Assembly (NCBI GenBank): GCA_035048815.1
Contig: JAUCBN010000049.1
Span: forward strand, 2,549,501 to 2,613,500
Source of the DNA: Abelmoschus esculentus
Taxonomy: Eukaryota > Streptophyta > Magnoliopsida > Malvales > Malvaceae
Direction of reading: 5' to 3'
Length of the DNA: 64,000 bases
Shown here: piece by piece, positions 34,813 to 48,029 of the stretch
Layout of the letters: each line of letters starts with the position of its first letter
How positions within the stretch are numbered: position 1 is the stretch's first letter
Made by a program: the position numbers and the translations under genes
Notes under the pieces: generated by a model
The model's database searches: none
What the model saw: the letters and a program-made list of their open reading frames with translations, nothing else
Told to the model about the DNA's origin: nothing

Positions 34813-35822
34813 ACTCTCCTTCCCTTAACGAAATTTTGTCCTGGAAATACTCAACATACTTATACTACTTATTTTGAACTTGTAATTTGATTTATCAACA
34901 ACACATACTAAAATATCATAAGATATATGACATATATCATCAGAAGCATCCCAAAACCAACATGAACCCCACTGTCAACTACTAAACCTGGTTATATAAT
35001 CTTGGATTTAGTTGATTCCTCACTTGGAGCATGTTTACCTTTACTAATAGAACCCGAAGTAGCTAACTTAAACTGCCCTCTACCTTTGTGAGAAGCCTAA
35101 ACTGATGCTTGAGTCTGACTCTAAACAGATGAAATCGTAGGTGAACACGAATAATCTTTTAAATAATAGTTATGAGAACCATATCTAAAACACAATATGC
35201 TCAACAATCTACACTCTCCATTATGTTTCTTATTACAAAATGAATATATTGCAGTAAGGTGAGGAGCCTTTGGTTTGCTGGTACTGCGAGTTAGAACTGT
35301 CAAAACTGTAGGTCTCACATTCTGATGATTTTAAGAAACAAGTTCATCTCTAGGCCTCTTTCCTGATGAATTGTCAAAATTTGGTTAAACTGATCTATCT
35401 GATTGTTTTTCGATTTAACTACCATTATGAATTTCTATTTCCCTCATACGTGTCTCTATCCTCTCGACAATCTTATCTTTACTAACGAGCTCACTGAACA
35501 CCTTATCATGGTATGTAACAAATTCTCTCTGAAGCGATAGGTGAAGCCCATTTAAGAACAACTTACATCTATTTTTTTAATCACAATCAACCCAAAGATA
35601 TATTTGGTCAATCTCCAAAACTATATCCCAAAATCGTTTATTGACATATCATTCTATTTCAGATTCATGAAATCATCACATATTTCTTTAAAAATCAACT
35701 CCCACATATTGGTCTTGAAATTTCTTTCGGAAAAAAACTTTTATTTGATATGATTAGGAGGGAATGTATCAATCACTGACTCCCACCAATTCTGAGCTTC
35801 ATCGAGTAGTGAAACAATATCC
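34813..35822 (-). pseudogene. Gypsy internal remnant: gag and zinc knuckle, no pol
   Basis: The minus strand from 35820 encodes the gag phrase LLDEAQNWWESVIDTFPPNH. A CCHC-like knuckle region at 35318-35121 reads CNKKHNGECRLLSILCFRYG followed by SHNYYLKDYSCS. A cysteine of the second knuckle has become tyrosine. The knuckle is followed almost directly by the polypurine tract and LTR, so protease, reverse transcriptase and integrase have been deleted. The right end at about 35822 abuts the transporter exon fragment. Confidence 0.7.
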
Positions 35823-35823
35823 A

Positions 35824-35990
35824 AAAACATAAGATCCACAGACAGCAACAAAGGTGCTAAGAACAACCATAGTTGTTGCAGAAATGATTCCACCTTGTTC
35901 TTCACCAGAACTACCATGTACAGTTCCATACTGAGGCTTCTCTTTAACTATCAAAGAACTTGAAAGACTCCCTCTTCTAACATTTCTCTA
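35824..35990 (-). pseudogene. Stray first-exon fragment of an ERD6-like transporter (fragment D)
   Basis: The minus strand reads GSLSSSLIVKEKPQYGTVHG, then SSGEEQGGIISATTMVVLST and FVAVCGSYVF. This is the soluble N-terminus and start of helix 1 of a sugar transporter. It closely matches the damaged exon-1 piece of pseudogene C near 25945-26045, not the first exon of gene A or B. No other exon follows. It is best explained as the edge of a duplicated block that ran from inside C to beyond gene A. An in-frame stop lies just upstream and no start codon is visible. Confidence 0.8.
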
Positions 35991-36840
35991 ATCATATAAA
36001 AAAATTCAAGCAGGAGAACTGTACAGAATGCTTAAGCAACAGAGTAAAGCAATGAGAAATTAATTTCATACTGAGGAAATGGTAAGAGGTATCAATAAGG
36101 TTTGAGGGGTCCCCACATTAAATGAGATATTTGTTGGATTGTTTGAATATTACATGCAGCTGTTTGTCTTTATCTTTCTGAACAAGATCCTTTTGGATTC
36201 CTATCAGTTTTTTTTTTTATCAAACTGAGCCATAATCTCAGAAATTTGTATGTGTTTTCTCAGGTTCTGTTAGCTTTGAATATTTCCTTTAGTTTCAAAC
36301 CTTTTTTTAGTTGTTTTATGATTTTAATTTAAGTAAGAAATTCAAGAAAAAAGAATTTATATATCTAATTGGTCCTTTTATTGTACTAAAAACTCAATAA
36401 ATATTAAAATGGTTACTCAGAAGTTAACTCCAGTTACATTGATAGTATGGTCCGTTAATAATAATGTTTAAATCTAATTTGACTTGAAACTATAGTTAAA
36501 ACATCAATTTGGTCCTTAACAAATCTTTTTATTTCTAAAAGAAATTTAGAAAACTTCATCTTCCTCAACAAAGAAAATTCATATTCAACCAATATTTTCT
36601 TAATGAACCAAATAAGATTCCAACTTTAGATGCATAAAAGAGCTGAATGTATCAATACAATATACCAATGTATATATCTGTAGGGTGTTTTAAGACCAAT
36701 ATATGGAAATGGAAAAGGGTTCACCAGCATTGTTCATCCCTGGGAATGATCACTTGTAAATACTCGAATGGAAGTAAGCCATACGCGTACTGTTTATACA
36801 CTTTGGTGCATTCGTATCCATGCCAAGATCAAATCTTATA
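35991..36840. other. Region between fragment D and gene B
   Basis: The part from about 36290 matches the 3' flank of gene A (26290-26640) and includes the 3' flank of gene B. I see no gene. The short frame at 36647-36853 has no recognisable domain. Confidence 0.6.
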
Positions 36841-39800
36841 TTACAGAAAATGAGCGATCGATGCTTGTATTTCCTCCAATGTTCTCCCCTTTGTTTCCGG
36901 GACTAACATGAACGCGAATACAACAGTTAAGCCTGCGATTCCCGCGAAGAAGAAAAATGTTCCTGCAATGGTATTTGCTGATACATTTTAGTTCAGAAAT
37001 GTGATGTTAATTTACTCTGTTCAAGAGGAAAAGAACTAGAGGATGTGACCTGCTGAGCTCCATTCCATCATGAAATTGAAACTGTAAGTAGTGAGCCAAG
37101 CAGTGGACCAATTGACAAGAGTCACCAGGCTTCCAGCTTGAGCTTTAACATTAATAGGAAATATCTGTCAAATAATATGGACCATGTTTTAGTCAAATGA
37201 ATCTCTTGTTTACAGCTAATGGTGCATGCTTGACATGGAAGCAACAGTGAAGATATCGATCTCGGAATTGGTACATACCTCTGACATTATAATCCATGGT
37301 ATTCCTCCCAAGCCGATTGTGTAAGCTGCAGAACCGATCTGTTTTTGCAGTATTGATCAGTTTACACATAATTTGGCTCAATATGTACTTACAGTTGTGT
37401 AGATGCATGCAGGTTCTACAAAGAATTATTTATTGTGTTCTTGAGAAGCTCGATCCCGGTCATGATTACGGCATTGGAAAAATAAGTAAAAGAATGTAAG
37501 AGAGACTGAAATACCATAGTGCCAGTAAGTGCTAGAGACGGAGTAAGTTCCTTCAGATTGGGGAGCTCCTGGTAGTAAAATAGAAAGAATTAGAAAGCTT
37601 TAAACAGGAAAGGCAATCTCTTGAATAAAATAACTAAAAAATTTTAAACCTTAAAGTAGAATGCTAGACCCTGGAGAAAGGCAGCTAAACACAGTCCACT
37701 GGCAGAAACCTGCATAAAATTGGATAGAAATCCTACATTTTTCCATGCTTGTTCAACAATTTTACTCTCTTAAAATGAATGGTTTATGAAACTAACCAAT
37801 AGAAGTGGTCGTCTACCGGATCTATCCATTAAAAATAAACTCAAAATAGACACTGGAATCTGCAAAAACAATGTAATTGACATGTCTCAGAAATGTTTGG
37901 AACATAATTTTACATTAGCTCCAAATTGGGAAAAAAACCATGAAGGTACCTGTATAATCGCTAAAGCTTGAAGGCCAAGGTTACCCGATATACCTGTTGC
38001 AGACAAAACTTGTGTCTTCAACTCTTTAATATCATGTTGACATGTTCAACTTGCATCGACAACAAAAATAATTTCTTCTGCAATAATCATATAGGAAACG
38101 ACATAGAAGATGTAAATTTACCGGCTTCTTTGTATATGCTACCAGTATAATATGCCATAGCACTATTTCCTCCTAGTTGTTGCAGAAACATTAGGCCAAC
38201 TCCAATCTGCAAAGTCCAAGAAACCACATGCTAAATGATCAGGGAAGTCCCTTTAAAGAAATTAGCATATTAATATAATGTTTTTCGCGTCTCACAATCA
38301 GTGCATTAACATATCTCCTTTGGAACAATTCAAGGAAACTTGCTTCTGTCTGTTGCTCAAGAGTTTCCGTATAAACCTACAAGAGATTGCAAGCACAAAA
38401 CATTGCTTGTTATCTTGAGAAAACTAAGTGTTCACAAAAGTAACAAGATATGAAATTAATATGCTACTCTGATATCAGAAGCTTCTTCATATATATCCGA
38501 GTCCTTTCCCCTTAGACGCTTCAATGAAGCTTCAAATTCTTTCTCTTGGCCAGATTTTACCTGCAGAAGGCATTCACATTTCGTGTTTACGAAATGAAGC
38601 GCATAATTTCTCTAAGATCTTGTTTTAACATGTTATGTAATCAAAAAGCATCCCGAAGATTGGCAGACTACTGTGTTAGGCTTACCAGCCATCTAGGGGA
38701 CTCCGGAATGAAAAACAAGCCTATTATCTGTATCACACAGGAGATTGCACCTGAAGGAAACAGAATTGACAAAAAGTAAAGTAAACTAACACTACCTTTA
38801 GCTTGAGTTAATAAGAAAATTGATGTATATACCGATCATAGCCAGCGTGCGCCATGGAATGATGGTTCCAGTGAAAAATATAAGTACAAACCCAGAAGTA
38901 GTCATCAACTGCACCATTAGGTAACTCAAATCTATTTAATGGTAAGTCGAAAAATCGCAGTTTCAATTATTATTTTAGTATAGTTTACCTGGTTTGTTGA
39001 TGCAAACGAACCCCGGTGACTTTTAGGTGTAATTTCAGCTATGTAAACAGGTACCTGTTTCATATGGAAAGTTCAGCTATCCTTGTATGCATCTCATTAA
39101 TAAGTTACTTCAAAACTGTTTTAAGTTGATGAAATAAGTATGAACTGCAAGCTTTAGTACATTACCACATAATTAATCACGGCGACCCCAATTCCGATCA
39201 ACAGCCTTCCAATGTCCAGCCACAAAGCATTCTTCCAACAGAAAAAGAACATTAACCTCTCAGGATCTTTCTTTCAAATTCGTCCATTATCGAATTAAAA
39301 GCTAAGCTTAGCTTTACCGAAAACGAAACAATTCAAAGCGGAAGTTAACCTTTGCGAATGCTATTGATAGCCACCCAACAGTGCAGAAGACATCAGAGAA
39401 CCACATTGTCTGTTTCTCAGAGAATATGAACACATTAATTTAGAAGAACAAACCATGATTATTGGATTTTTGGAAGATGTAAAGACTTACCCTTTTTCTA
39501 CCTATAAGATCTGCTATCTTCCCACTTAAGATTGCTCCCACCATTCCTCCGATTGTCATTATTGAACCGAAAACAGAATACTGCAAATTGATGGCAAAGA
39601 TTACTAATCTATATTACTCGGATTCTTCGTTTTCTCCACTATATCTATATCCAATACATATCCAAACATAAAAACGGGATAAACTTGGAAAAATTAAGTA
39701 CATCTGTGCTTATCACTCACCATAATCCAAGTAAGAGTTGAATAAACTCACCTAAAGATTTCTTGTGCTTTAAGTAAGTGGAAACTTATTCAATAATTGG

Positions 39801-40275
39801 GTTTTTTCTTTTACTAAAGAACATAAAAATTGAGTGGAAAATAAGTAGAAAAGATTGGCATGTACTAACTGCAGACACAGAGAGGCCCAAGTCTTCCATG
39901 ATCCCATTCTCTGCAGGTGATGAATACCCCACCTGGGTTCATTATTGCAATCAATTCAATCAAAAATTAGTTCATCACATCATATACTTGCAAATTAACA
40001 TAAATTTAAGGTTGTTTTTGTTAAAAAAATGGACCATCTTCATGTTGAAAATATGAAGAACTTACAGAACAGCCGAAGCAGAAAGAACCACAAACAGCAA
40101 CAAACGTACTGAAGACAAGAACAGGTGTCAATGATGAAGCTGCCGGCGGCGATGGTGCCGTGTTAAGGTTGTCGGTAGTACTCTCACCGCCGGGGACATT
40201 GTTGCTTGGTTTTGTTTCATTTGGCGGTCCAAACCTGCCCGCTAACAACCCTTCTTCCAAGCTTTCCCTCTCCAT
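36841..40275 (-). CDS. ERD6-like (ESL) sugar transporter, gene B, 18 exons, 490 aa
   Basis: This is the tandem paralogue of gene A, with identical exon lengths and phases and an uninterrupted 490-codon frame. Exons are 40275-40066, 39932-39870, 39580-39491, 39409-39350, 39231-39166, 39053-38988 (ending CAG before the donor), 38908-38833, 38750-38686, 38560-38468, 38376-38296, 38206-38122, 37993-37950, 37859-37797, 37709-37650, 37568-37515, 37338-37279, 37164-37050 and 36962-36841. All the sugar-porter motifs listed for gene A are present, including GRKR, PESPRWL, QQLGGN, GRRP and PETKGR. Gln-185 in helix 5 is kept, and this residue contacts sugar in GLUT1 and XylE. The N-terminus MERESLEEGLL contains LxxxLL, a tonoplast-sorting motif reported for Arabidopsis ESL1. 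Gene B therefore looks like the functionally conservative copy. Its substrate and membrane remain inferred. Confidence 0.92.
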
Positions 40276-40362
40276 TTTACCTACTCTAGAAATTGTTTAA
40301 AGAACCTAATCAAACGTTGAATATCTCTACCATTTGTCTTCCATGTTAAAACTTTCAAGCTT

Positions 40363-40375
40363 CTCTATATAAATA
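40363..40375 (-). promoter_or_regulatory. TATA box of gene B
   Basis: TATTTATATAGAG on the minus strand lies about 90 bp upstream of the start codon, at the place matching the TATA box of gene A. Confidence 0.6.
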
Positions 40376-40689
40376 ATAAAAAAATTATTTTAGCAATATT
40401 TTATTTATAATTACAGTGCATATTTTCTGTTCTGCTAAAAGATATGCATATATTTTATTTGTTGCTTGAGGAGGAAATTTTGTGTTTAAATAGTTTGCTT
40501 CGATATAACAAATGTATATAGAGAGGCAAAGTATTAATGGAGAAATTATTATTTGAGTCCTTCTCGTTACGTTATCCGTATCCTTCTACCAAAATTCAGT
40601 TATTTATATATTTATTTATTTTTATCATGTTATTTATTTATTTAAAATCAATATATTTTGTAATCATCTACTCCCGAAAAATTATTAGA

Positions 40690-40855
40690 TGAACCTTGTT
40701 CACTATGTCATTTGTGGTCCAATCAATCAAATTCGTCCATTTATTTTTCAAAGTGAATCATTATTTCTTTCTTACATGTAATTAAAGTGTGGGTAGTTAT
40801 TTTAAAATGAACGAACCAAATTAATTGGACCACGGATAACTTGGTGAACACGTGG
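40690..40855. mobile_element. Foldback MITE-like inverted repeat
   Basis: The arms 40690-40737 and about 40811-40855 are imperfect inverted copies of each other: TTTGTGGTCCAATCAATCAA on the left matches the complement of AATTAATTGGACCACGGATA on the right. It lies in the insertion found only upstream of gene B. I could not fix the target duplication. Confidence 0.5.
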
Positions 40856-42061
40856 GCAGAGCCATGTTGGTAATTGGGGTGTCCGTTGACATCCTAAAAT
40901 TTTTAAAAAATTATATTTTTCTATATAACTTATATATAAAAAATTTAAAAATATATGTACTTAACTCCCTAAAAGAATAACATAAAAAATTATGTAATTA
41001 AATTTTAATGAACGAAACTACAAATCACAGGATAAAAATCATTCACAATATAATTTTTGGTGTTAATAACTACTTATGAAGTGGGACCAACCCATTATTT
41101 TTTAAACTTGATATTTTTTATAATAGGGTGATGAACACATTTTTGGATTAATTATTTACAGAATCTTTTCCAAGATATAGTTCTATGTCCAAACTACCCC
41201 GCTACTAATTATTGAAATAATTAAATATTAAAATAAATTAATTTTTAAAAAAGCATCTTTTCACTTTAAAACCCATATATTTTATAATAATTCTTAATAT
41301 ATAATGGATGAACATGGATAGATATCATTTTATAAACTTTTCCATAATGTCATTTAAAGTTTTTAGGAATTAAAATTATTATTTTAAAATTTTAATTTAA
41401 TCTCTATAAAATTTTAAAAAATATTATTATATTTTAAATTTTTAAATATTTTTAATTAATAAATTATGTACCCTCAAATTAAATCAATATTTATAAATAC
41501 TTTTAATTAATAAATTAAGTATGTACCCTCCTTAAAAATAGTTAGACTATATAGAAAATAAATTAAATCATTCAAAAATTATGAAAAATATAATTTAGAC
41601 CTTTAAAAATTTTAAGTATATACCCTCAAATTATATTAGTAAAATCTGCTTTAACTACTGATATTTAAGTTATTGATCAATTAATTTGATTCGAGTTTTT
41701 TCAGATATTCAATATAAGAGTTTTCATTATAATCCATTTTTCATTCTTAAATTCAAATTTTAAATCTTTGGAATTTGACCTAGCTAAAGGGAACTAGCAA
41801 AGGTAGAAGCTACTTTATTAAATGTCATAACAAAAATCAATATAAATTTATAAGATAATTGAATATGATGTCCTCAAACTATGATTATATTTTAAATTTG
41901 TCCCTCAAATTTTAAAATATTTTATATTAGTGTCTAAACTTACTCTTAAATTAAATTAATCTATAAATTTTATATTTTATATCAATCCTCAAACTATCAA
42001 AATCATTTTATTTTGATCTTTTCGTCAACGTATCGTTAACTCTAGACCTTCAAAATATATA

Positions 42062-42322
42062 CTACTTCCTCTGTCTCACAAATAATGTCTCTTATTGACT
42101 TTTTAAAAGTTATTTTTTTTCTAAATTTTGACTATAATTATATTAAATATTTTAAATAATTAAATTTAATAAAATATATTTTTAGAATCTACTCGATTAG
42201 AGGTTTTTAATATATATTTTTTTATTTTTATTAATAATAAATTTTAATCGATCATAAGTCAAAATTGAAAAAAATTAAAAAAAAATAATAAAGAATAATA
42301 TTTATGGGACAAGAGAGAATAT
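42062..42322. mobile_element. Stowaway-like MITE
   Basis: The left end CTACTTCCTCTGTCTCACAA and the right end, which reads in reverse complement as ATTCTCTCTTGTCCCATAAA, form the Stowaway-type inverted repeat. TA dinucleotides flank both sides. The length of 261 bp and AT-rich interior fit this Tc1/mariner-derived class. Confidence 0.7.
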
Positions 42323-43670
42323 TACTTTTAACTAATAAGGATTAATAAGGATGACTTGCTTCAGCTTGTTAATCGGTAAGTCTTCTCATCTTTCCTTTTC
42401 TTTTAATTTTTAATATTTAAAGGCTTTCCTTCAAATGAAGGAATCAAAACTCCTGATCCCACGTTGCTAATGACTAATAGGTTGAGGGGATAATTACATG
42501 GTTACTCCCTCAAGTTTTTATTTTTTTACTTTTATCCTAATACTTTATTTTTAAAATTTGGTCATTAAATAAGGTTTTAACTTTTTCTTAATATGGTTCT
42601 TAATCAATGCCAATACTAAATTAGGTTTAATATTTGAGTAATTGATCACTTATCAAAAATCAATATAAAATTTTTAATTTTTAATATAAGATTTTTAATC
42701 GTCAGAACTTAATTTTGATTATACCGATTTTAAAGATTTTACAAGATCATTTTAAAATTAAAGTTAAAATTCGGGAATAATCTATACAAGCAATATTATA
42801 TTTACTTATAATTATGTTTAATATTTTATTAGGTATTGATTTTTTTCCCTTTGGTATGTCATATGTGAGATTTAATGATGCAATGCAAATTAAGAGACTA
42901 AAATTTTAATGAGTAAGAAGGGATAGAATAAAGAAGAAGAAGAAAAAGCGCAAAAGAATTAGAGGAATACAAAGAGTATTTTTTATTCCAAAATAACGAT
43001 AATAAGCAAACTTAATTATTTTAACATAATTTCAAATACAAAACGACGTAGTTTTGATTAAATCTAATATAATAAAATATCTTATTATATTTATGTATAA
43101 TTGGCCTTGCATCAAAACTCTCGTGTTCAAGAAATCTTTATCCTCAAGGATTAAAACTAGAACCCCATAATTCTAAATTAAAAGAACAAGCAGACATCTT
43201 TTTCTTTTTATGATTCAATCAAATATGTCCCAAGGCTCTTTTCGGCATGTCCAGAAGTAATGTAACACCCCAAACCTGTGTGTTATATTTGGGCCACAAG
43301 CACAAACCGTTCCCATAAAACTTTTCACATTTTCAATCCCAATCCAAAACATACCATCAAATACGACATATAATTAAAGACGATGATAAATATCAAAGGT
43401 AGTTTAATAAATCCAAAATAATAACAGAGCTCTAAATACAAGTTTAATAAAACATTTGACCTTGACAATTAAATCAAATAGAGTTGCAATTACAATAATG
43501 GTCCTACGAATACATGACCTATTAATCTAGCAATTGTACTCTACCAATCGGTCAATGATGAAGTCCACAATGATGTTGCTCTGCCGCGTCACCAGAACGT
43601 CCGTGTACTTACCTACGCATGAAAACAAATTCAAAAACGATGAGCTACTAAAGCTTAGTGGGTACACAAC

Positions 43671-46600
43671 TATAGCGACCATAAAAATTCTTAAAATAAT
43701 AGGTGTAATAAAAATAGGGGGTAGTGAAATAAAAAAGGGGGTCACTAGTGTAAACATCGAGAAAATTGGAAATTAGGTCATGAAAAATAGAATTGAGAAT
43801 TTAAACCTAGAATTTGGGATTGAAAAATTTAGGGTTGAAAATTAGGGTTTCGAGTTGAAAATTGGAAATAATTTATAAATTGGGAATTTTAATTTGAAAA
43901 GGGGAAATCGAAAATTAGGGTTAGGGATTTAAAAAAAGAAGGTTGGAGTCGCCATCGGTCACTTTTGGTAGACCGGACACCGGAAAAACTAGAGATTCGA
44001 AAAGATTGGGTTCGAGAGTCGGTTACGATTTAAAACGATATTATTGTTAAAAACCGCCCAAAATTGGCACCTTTTATCAAAACACCGCTTAATTAATTTT
44101 GAACTTCTTGATTTAAAGTGGCATCAAATTAATTATTTGTTTAAAAATTCGAATTCAAAATTTTAATTTTACCGTGTCTTTATCCGAAGGTAAACGTATA
44201 CACCGCCACCACTACGTTTGGTGTCGGGCTCGTTACGACCGCATAAAAACGTATTAATTAGGTTGATTAATTAATGGAGTGTGTCGTAACAAAATAATAC
44301 AACATTATATACAACAAAAATATATACAATAAATAATGAAATAAAATGCAATAAGTAAAAAAGGCATAACAAATAAATACAACAACAAAATAAAGTTGAT
44401 AATTAAAAGAACATGGCATAAATATGTACACGAATAAAACATGCATGAATAATAAATATGAAAATAGAATGCATAAAGTATACATGCGATAATATAAATA
44501 ATGCACAAATATAAAAATGCATGACATACTATACAAAAATAAGTACAAATATAACAAAAACAAATAAACATAATGACATAAAAAGGATAAATAAACACAT
44601 AAATCCACAAATAAAGATATGTACATCAAAACAAAATACATAGTAACATGATACAACAAATATGATAATAAATATGCAAAATAAATAGACAATAAAAATA
44701 AAATGCATAAATACATAAAATAAATAAGTGAACAATAAAATGCACAAGCAATAAAAATGCATGGGATAACACTATAATAAAAGAGGAACTCAAAATAAAT
44801 TTATGTAATAGATTAAAAGATAAATAAAATCAACACTGTAAAGGATTGAAATAAAACAAAAACAAAGTTTTAGGTTAGAAATGAAAAGAAAACAAACTTT
44901 ATTTTTAAATAGTGACCAAAATAAAAAAACGAAACAAAGTTCTGACGGCCTGAAACGCTATTTGTAAAAGGGGAATGGCTTAAAAATAAGCATTCAGACA
45001 CGGAGGGTTTCGGTTGCAAATAAACCATTTCAAAAAGAACGATTATGTTTGAGTTGGTGACCAAAATAAAAGATTTTTAAAAGTCACGAGGACCTCGGAG
45101 GTGATTTAACCAAAGGGAAGGGTTTAAAAACATGATCCAAAACGCAGAGGGACCTTTTGTTAATAAAACCAATTTAAAACAAGGATTATTATCAAATCGA
45201 TGACTAAATTGTAAAGTGAAATAACATGGCAAGGACCTCGAGCGTTATTATTGAAACGCGGAGGAATTTATTAGGCTATTAAACCGATTTTAAAAAAGGA
45301 ATGGGGTATATAATATATTTTTAAATCAGAAAAAACACCCCTTTATTCATTATAAACAAACCGAAAACAAAACCTCACCCTTTTTCTCTCAAATGTTCAA
45401 CTCATCTGGAAAAATGAATGAACAACGTTGAATGTTAATCATTTTTCCAGAAACCACCATCAAATACCCAGAAACCGACGGTTTTTTTTTTCAGATTCCG
45501 GCCATCATCCACGGTGGTCGGCGAACCAAAAAACAATAAAAAAAAACTTTCGAAACCTTTTCAAAGCTTATACCCCGATCTAAGCCCCTACTTCTCAGAA
45601 CTGAGCCCAAAAAAAGTTTGAAAACCCTTATAAAAAAGGAAAACCAAAACGTAGAACACGAAGCCTCCTCACTCTTTCGTTCTCGGTTCACCATTGGCAA
45701 TGAGGCCGTGGCTTATCAACGGATAAGCGTCGGAAAGAGGAAGGAGACTTGAGGGTAAGAATAAAAACCTTAACTCGTTTATTTTTGGTTCCCCTATTTG
45801 CATGAGAAATGAAAACAAGAGGTTATTACCTCTGAAAACCGTTCTCTTTGTATTGATTTTGTGGTTGGGGGGGGGGAACCCCTTACAATGTTCTGGAGAT
45901 CGGTTTAAATAACCGAATTTACATGGAATTAAAAAAGGAAAAAAATCAATCCTAAAAACGATATTGGTTGCTGCGAATTCTTGTTTGTTTGTGCTCTGCA
46001 ATTGCTGCAATTTGGTGCGTATAGCCTTTGAAATTGTACGATTCATCCTCTGAAATTACTGTGATTTTGGTCGGTTTGCCCCCTGGAATTCTTCTGAATT
46101 CTTCTGGATTTGTTGGCTAATTTTTGGTGTACAATCTGACAATTTTCTTTGTTTCTTGTGTATGTACGATCGCTGGAGAAAGAGGGGACCACCGGCGAAG
46201 TTATCGGCGATGAGGGAAAACAAGAGGTCGTCTGGAAACCGAAGGGTCGGGCGCGTGTTTGGTACGCGCGCGTGAAGGACACCATCGGGCGCGCGTGGGC
46301 GCGTGTCAGGGTTCCAACCTTTCTCCTTCTTCGATCTGCACCGTTGGATCCATATTGGCTCAAATTGAATCGGGCCTGTTAATTAATTTATCATATGGGT
46401 TTTTTAATTTCGGGCTTGTAAGAATTATTATTATTATTTTTGGGCTGAATTATTTATATACATTTTGGGCTTTGTAATATTATTATTGGACTGTTATTAT
46501 TTGTTTTAATCATCTTATATTTATGTAATTATGTAATATATATATATATAATATTTATAATAATATTAACGATAATGAAGGAAAGAGATAAAATAAAATA

Positions 46601-46903
46601 AAGAAATAGAATTGTGAACATGGTAAAAATAATAATATAAGCACATAATGTTTTTTGAATTTTTATAATCAAAATAACTAAATTTGAAAGGATAATAATA
46701 ATAAACTTTAAAAACAAATATAATATATACAAAAAAGTAAATGGGACTAGAAATACATAATTTAGTAGTATTTTTAGATTTTTGAATTAAAAAGATATAT
46801 AATAATATTTTTGATTTTTGTTTAATAATTACAAGCCCGTTATTCAATCGAAAGTAAAAATTAAAAAACGGGTCGAAGACCCCGGATAAAATTAGTGATT
46901 ACA
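43671..46903. mobile_element. Solo LTR of a Gypsy element (3233 bp)
   Basis: ACAAC flanks it on both sides (43666-43670 and 46904-46908). It starts TATAGCGACC, probably TGTAGCGACC with a mutated second base, and ends GTGATTACA. The phrase GGAGTCGCCATCGGTCACTT near 43945 is common in LTRs of plant Tat-type elements, so that lineage is likely. A low-complexity AT-rich block spans 44280-44760 and a G10 run is at 45867-45876. No interior or second LTR is present, so unequal recombination has removed them. Confidence 0.75.
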
Positions 46904-48029
46904 ACAACCTATCGACTGTGCTTCAAGTGAATCATAACTATGAACATGCTAGATGAGAACATGATGATATGATATGAACATTGGCGCTACCGTAGTCGCC
47001 TAAACACATGATATGGCAAACACAACTAAAGCATAAAAATAACAAAATCAGAAGTGAGGCCCATTGCAAACCCAATAGTAGGAGACTCACCCGACCTTTA
47101 CTGGGTATTCAGATCCCACCAAACAAAGACTCAAACCATACAAGATGATCCACCTAGGATCTTTATACCATAACCAAATAAAAGACCTAGCATGCAAGGC
47201 ATAGATCATCATATCAAAGTCAATAACACCAATTCTAAGTTTTAGTATTTATTTTATGGCATAATTAACCCATAAGAACTCATAGCATTAATTATGGAAC
47301 CCCCAAACTCAACCCCTAAAAATTTGGGCATATTGCCCAGGGATATCGATACACCTAGATGGGGTATCGATACTCACCTAGTATCGATACACCTCATTTG
47401 CGTATCGATATGCTAGACAACAACTTCGAAAAAGACCAAAGGAGACTTACTCCTATCGATACACCTGTTAGGGGTATCAAAACGCTCCTAGTATCAATAC
47501 GCTTCCATATGCGTATTGATATGCTAAGCTAAACAACTTAGTACGACCCACCAGTAAACCCAACCGTATTGATACACCTACTAGGGGGTATCGAAACAAA
47601 ATGCTATTGGAGTTTTGGGTATCGAAACACCTATCAAGGGGTATCGAAATAATTTGCCTCTAAAATTTTAGGTATCGAAACACGGGTAAGGCATTCTAAA
47701 ACGCATGCTATTCTAGACCTTGTTTTCTCTATGTGGTATCGACACGCCAATCAACGAGTATCGATACGTTTGTACAAAAGTGCAGTTATGGTCCCTAAAA
47801 TGCCTAAGAACATCAACCTAAACCAAACCATTCGATCCCAAAACGTTCCTACACATTATTGAAGTATTTTATGTGAGTTTCTAATCAATTTTATCCAATA
47901 TCATCAACCATAATTCAATCCACCATTAAAACATGCATAGGCTCTACCCTAACTAAACCATAACAAACCAATCAAGCATGCAAAATAGTGATGATGCACA
48001 TGAATGCAATGATTTGAAAGTACACCAAC

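Larger units (their letters stand above)
40276..43260. other. Intergenic DNA upstream of gene B
   Basis: The duplicated promoter flank runs to about 41280. It is interrupted by an insertion of about 520 bp (about 40540-41058) not present upstream of gene A. Beyond 41280 the DNA is very AT-rich, with one Stowaway-like element and no gene. The sequence near 40855-41000 starts GCAGAGCCATGTTGG and may be a mobile-element scrap. Confidence 0.6.

Noticed and set aside
44267..44762. Long minus-strand open frames rich in Tyr, Phe, Leu and Ile, resembling membrane proteins
   Set aside because: They are translations of an AT-rich low-complexity block inside the solo LTR. Two or three frames are open at once, which shows compositional bias, not coding.
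45669..46363. Minus-strand frames of 106 and 125 codons near a GC-rich stretch
   Set aside because: They lie inside the solo LTR, have no family motif and overlap open frames on the other strand.
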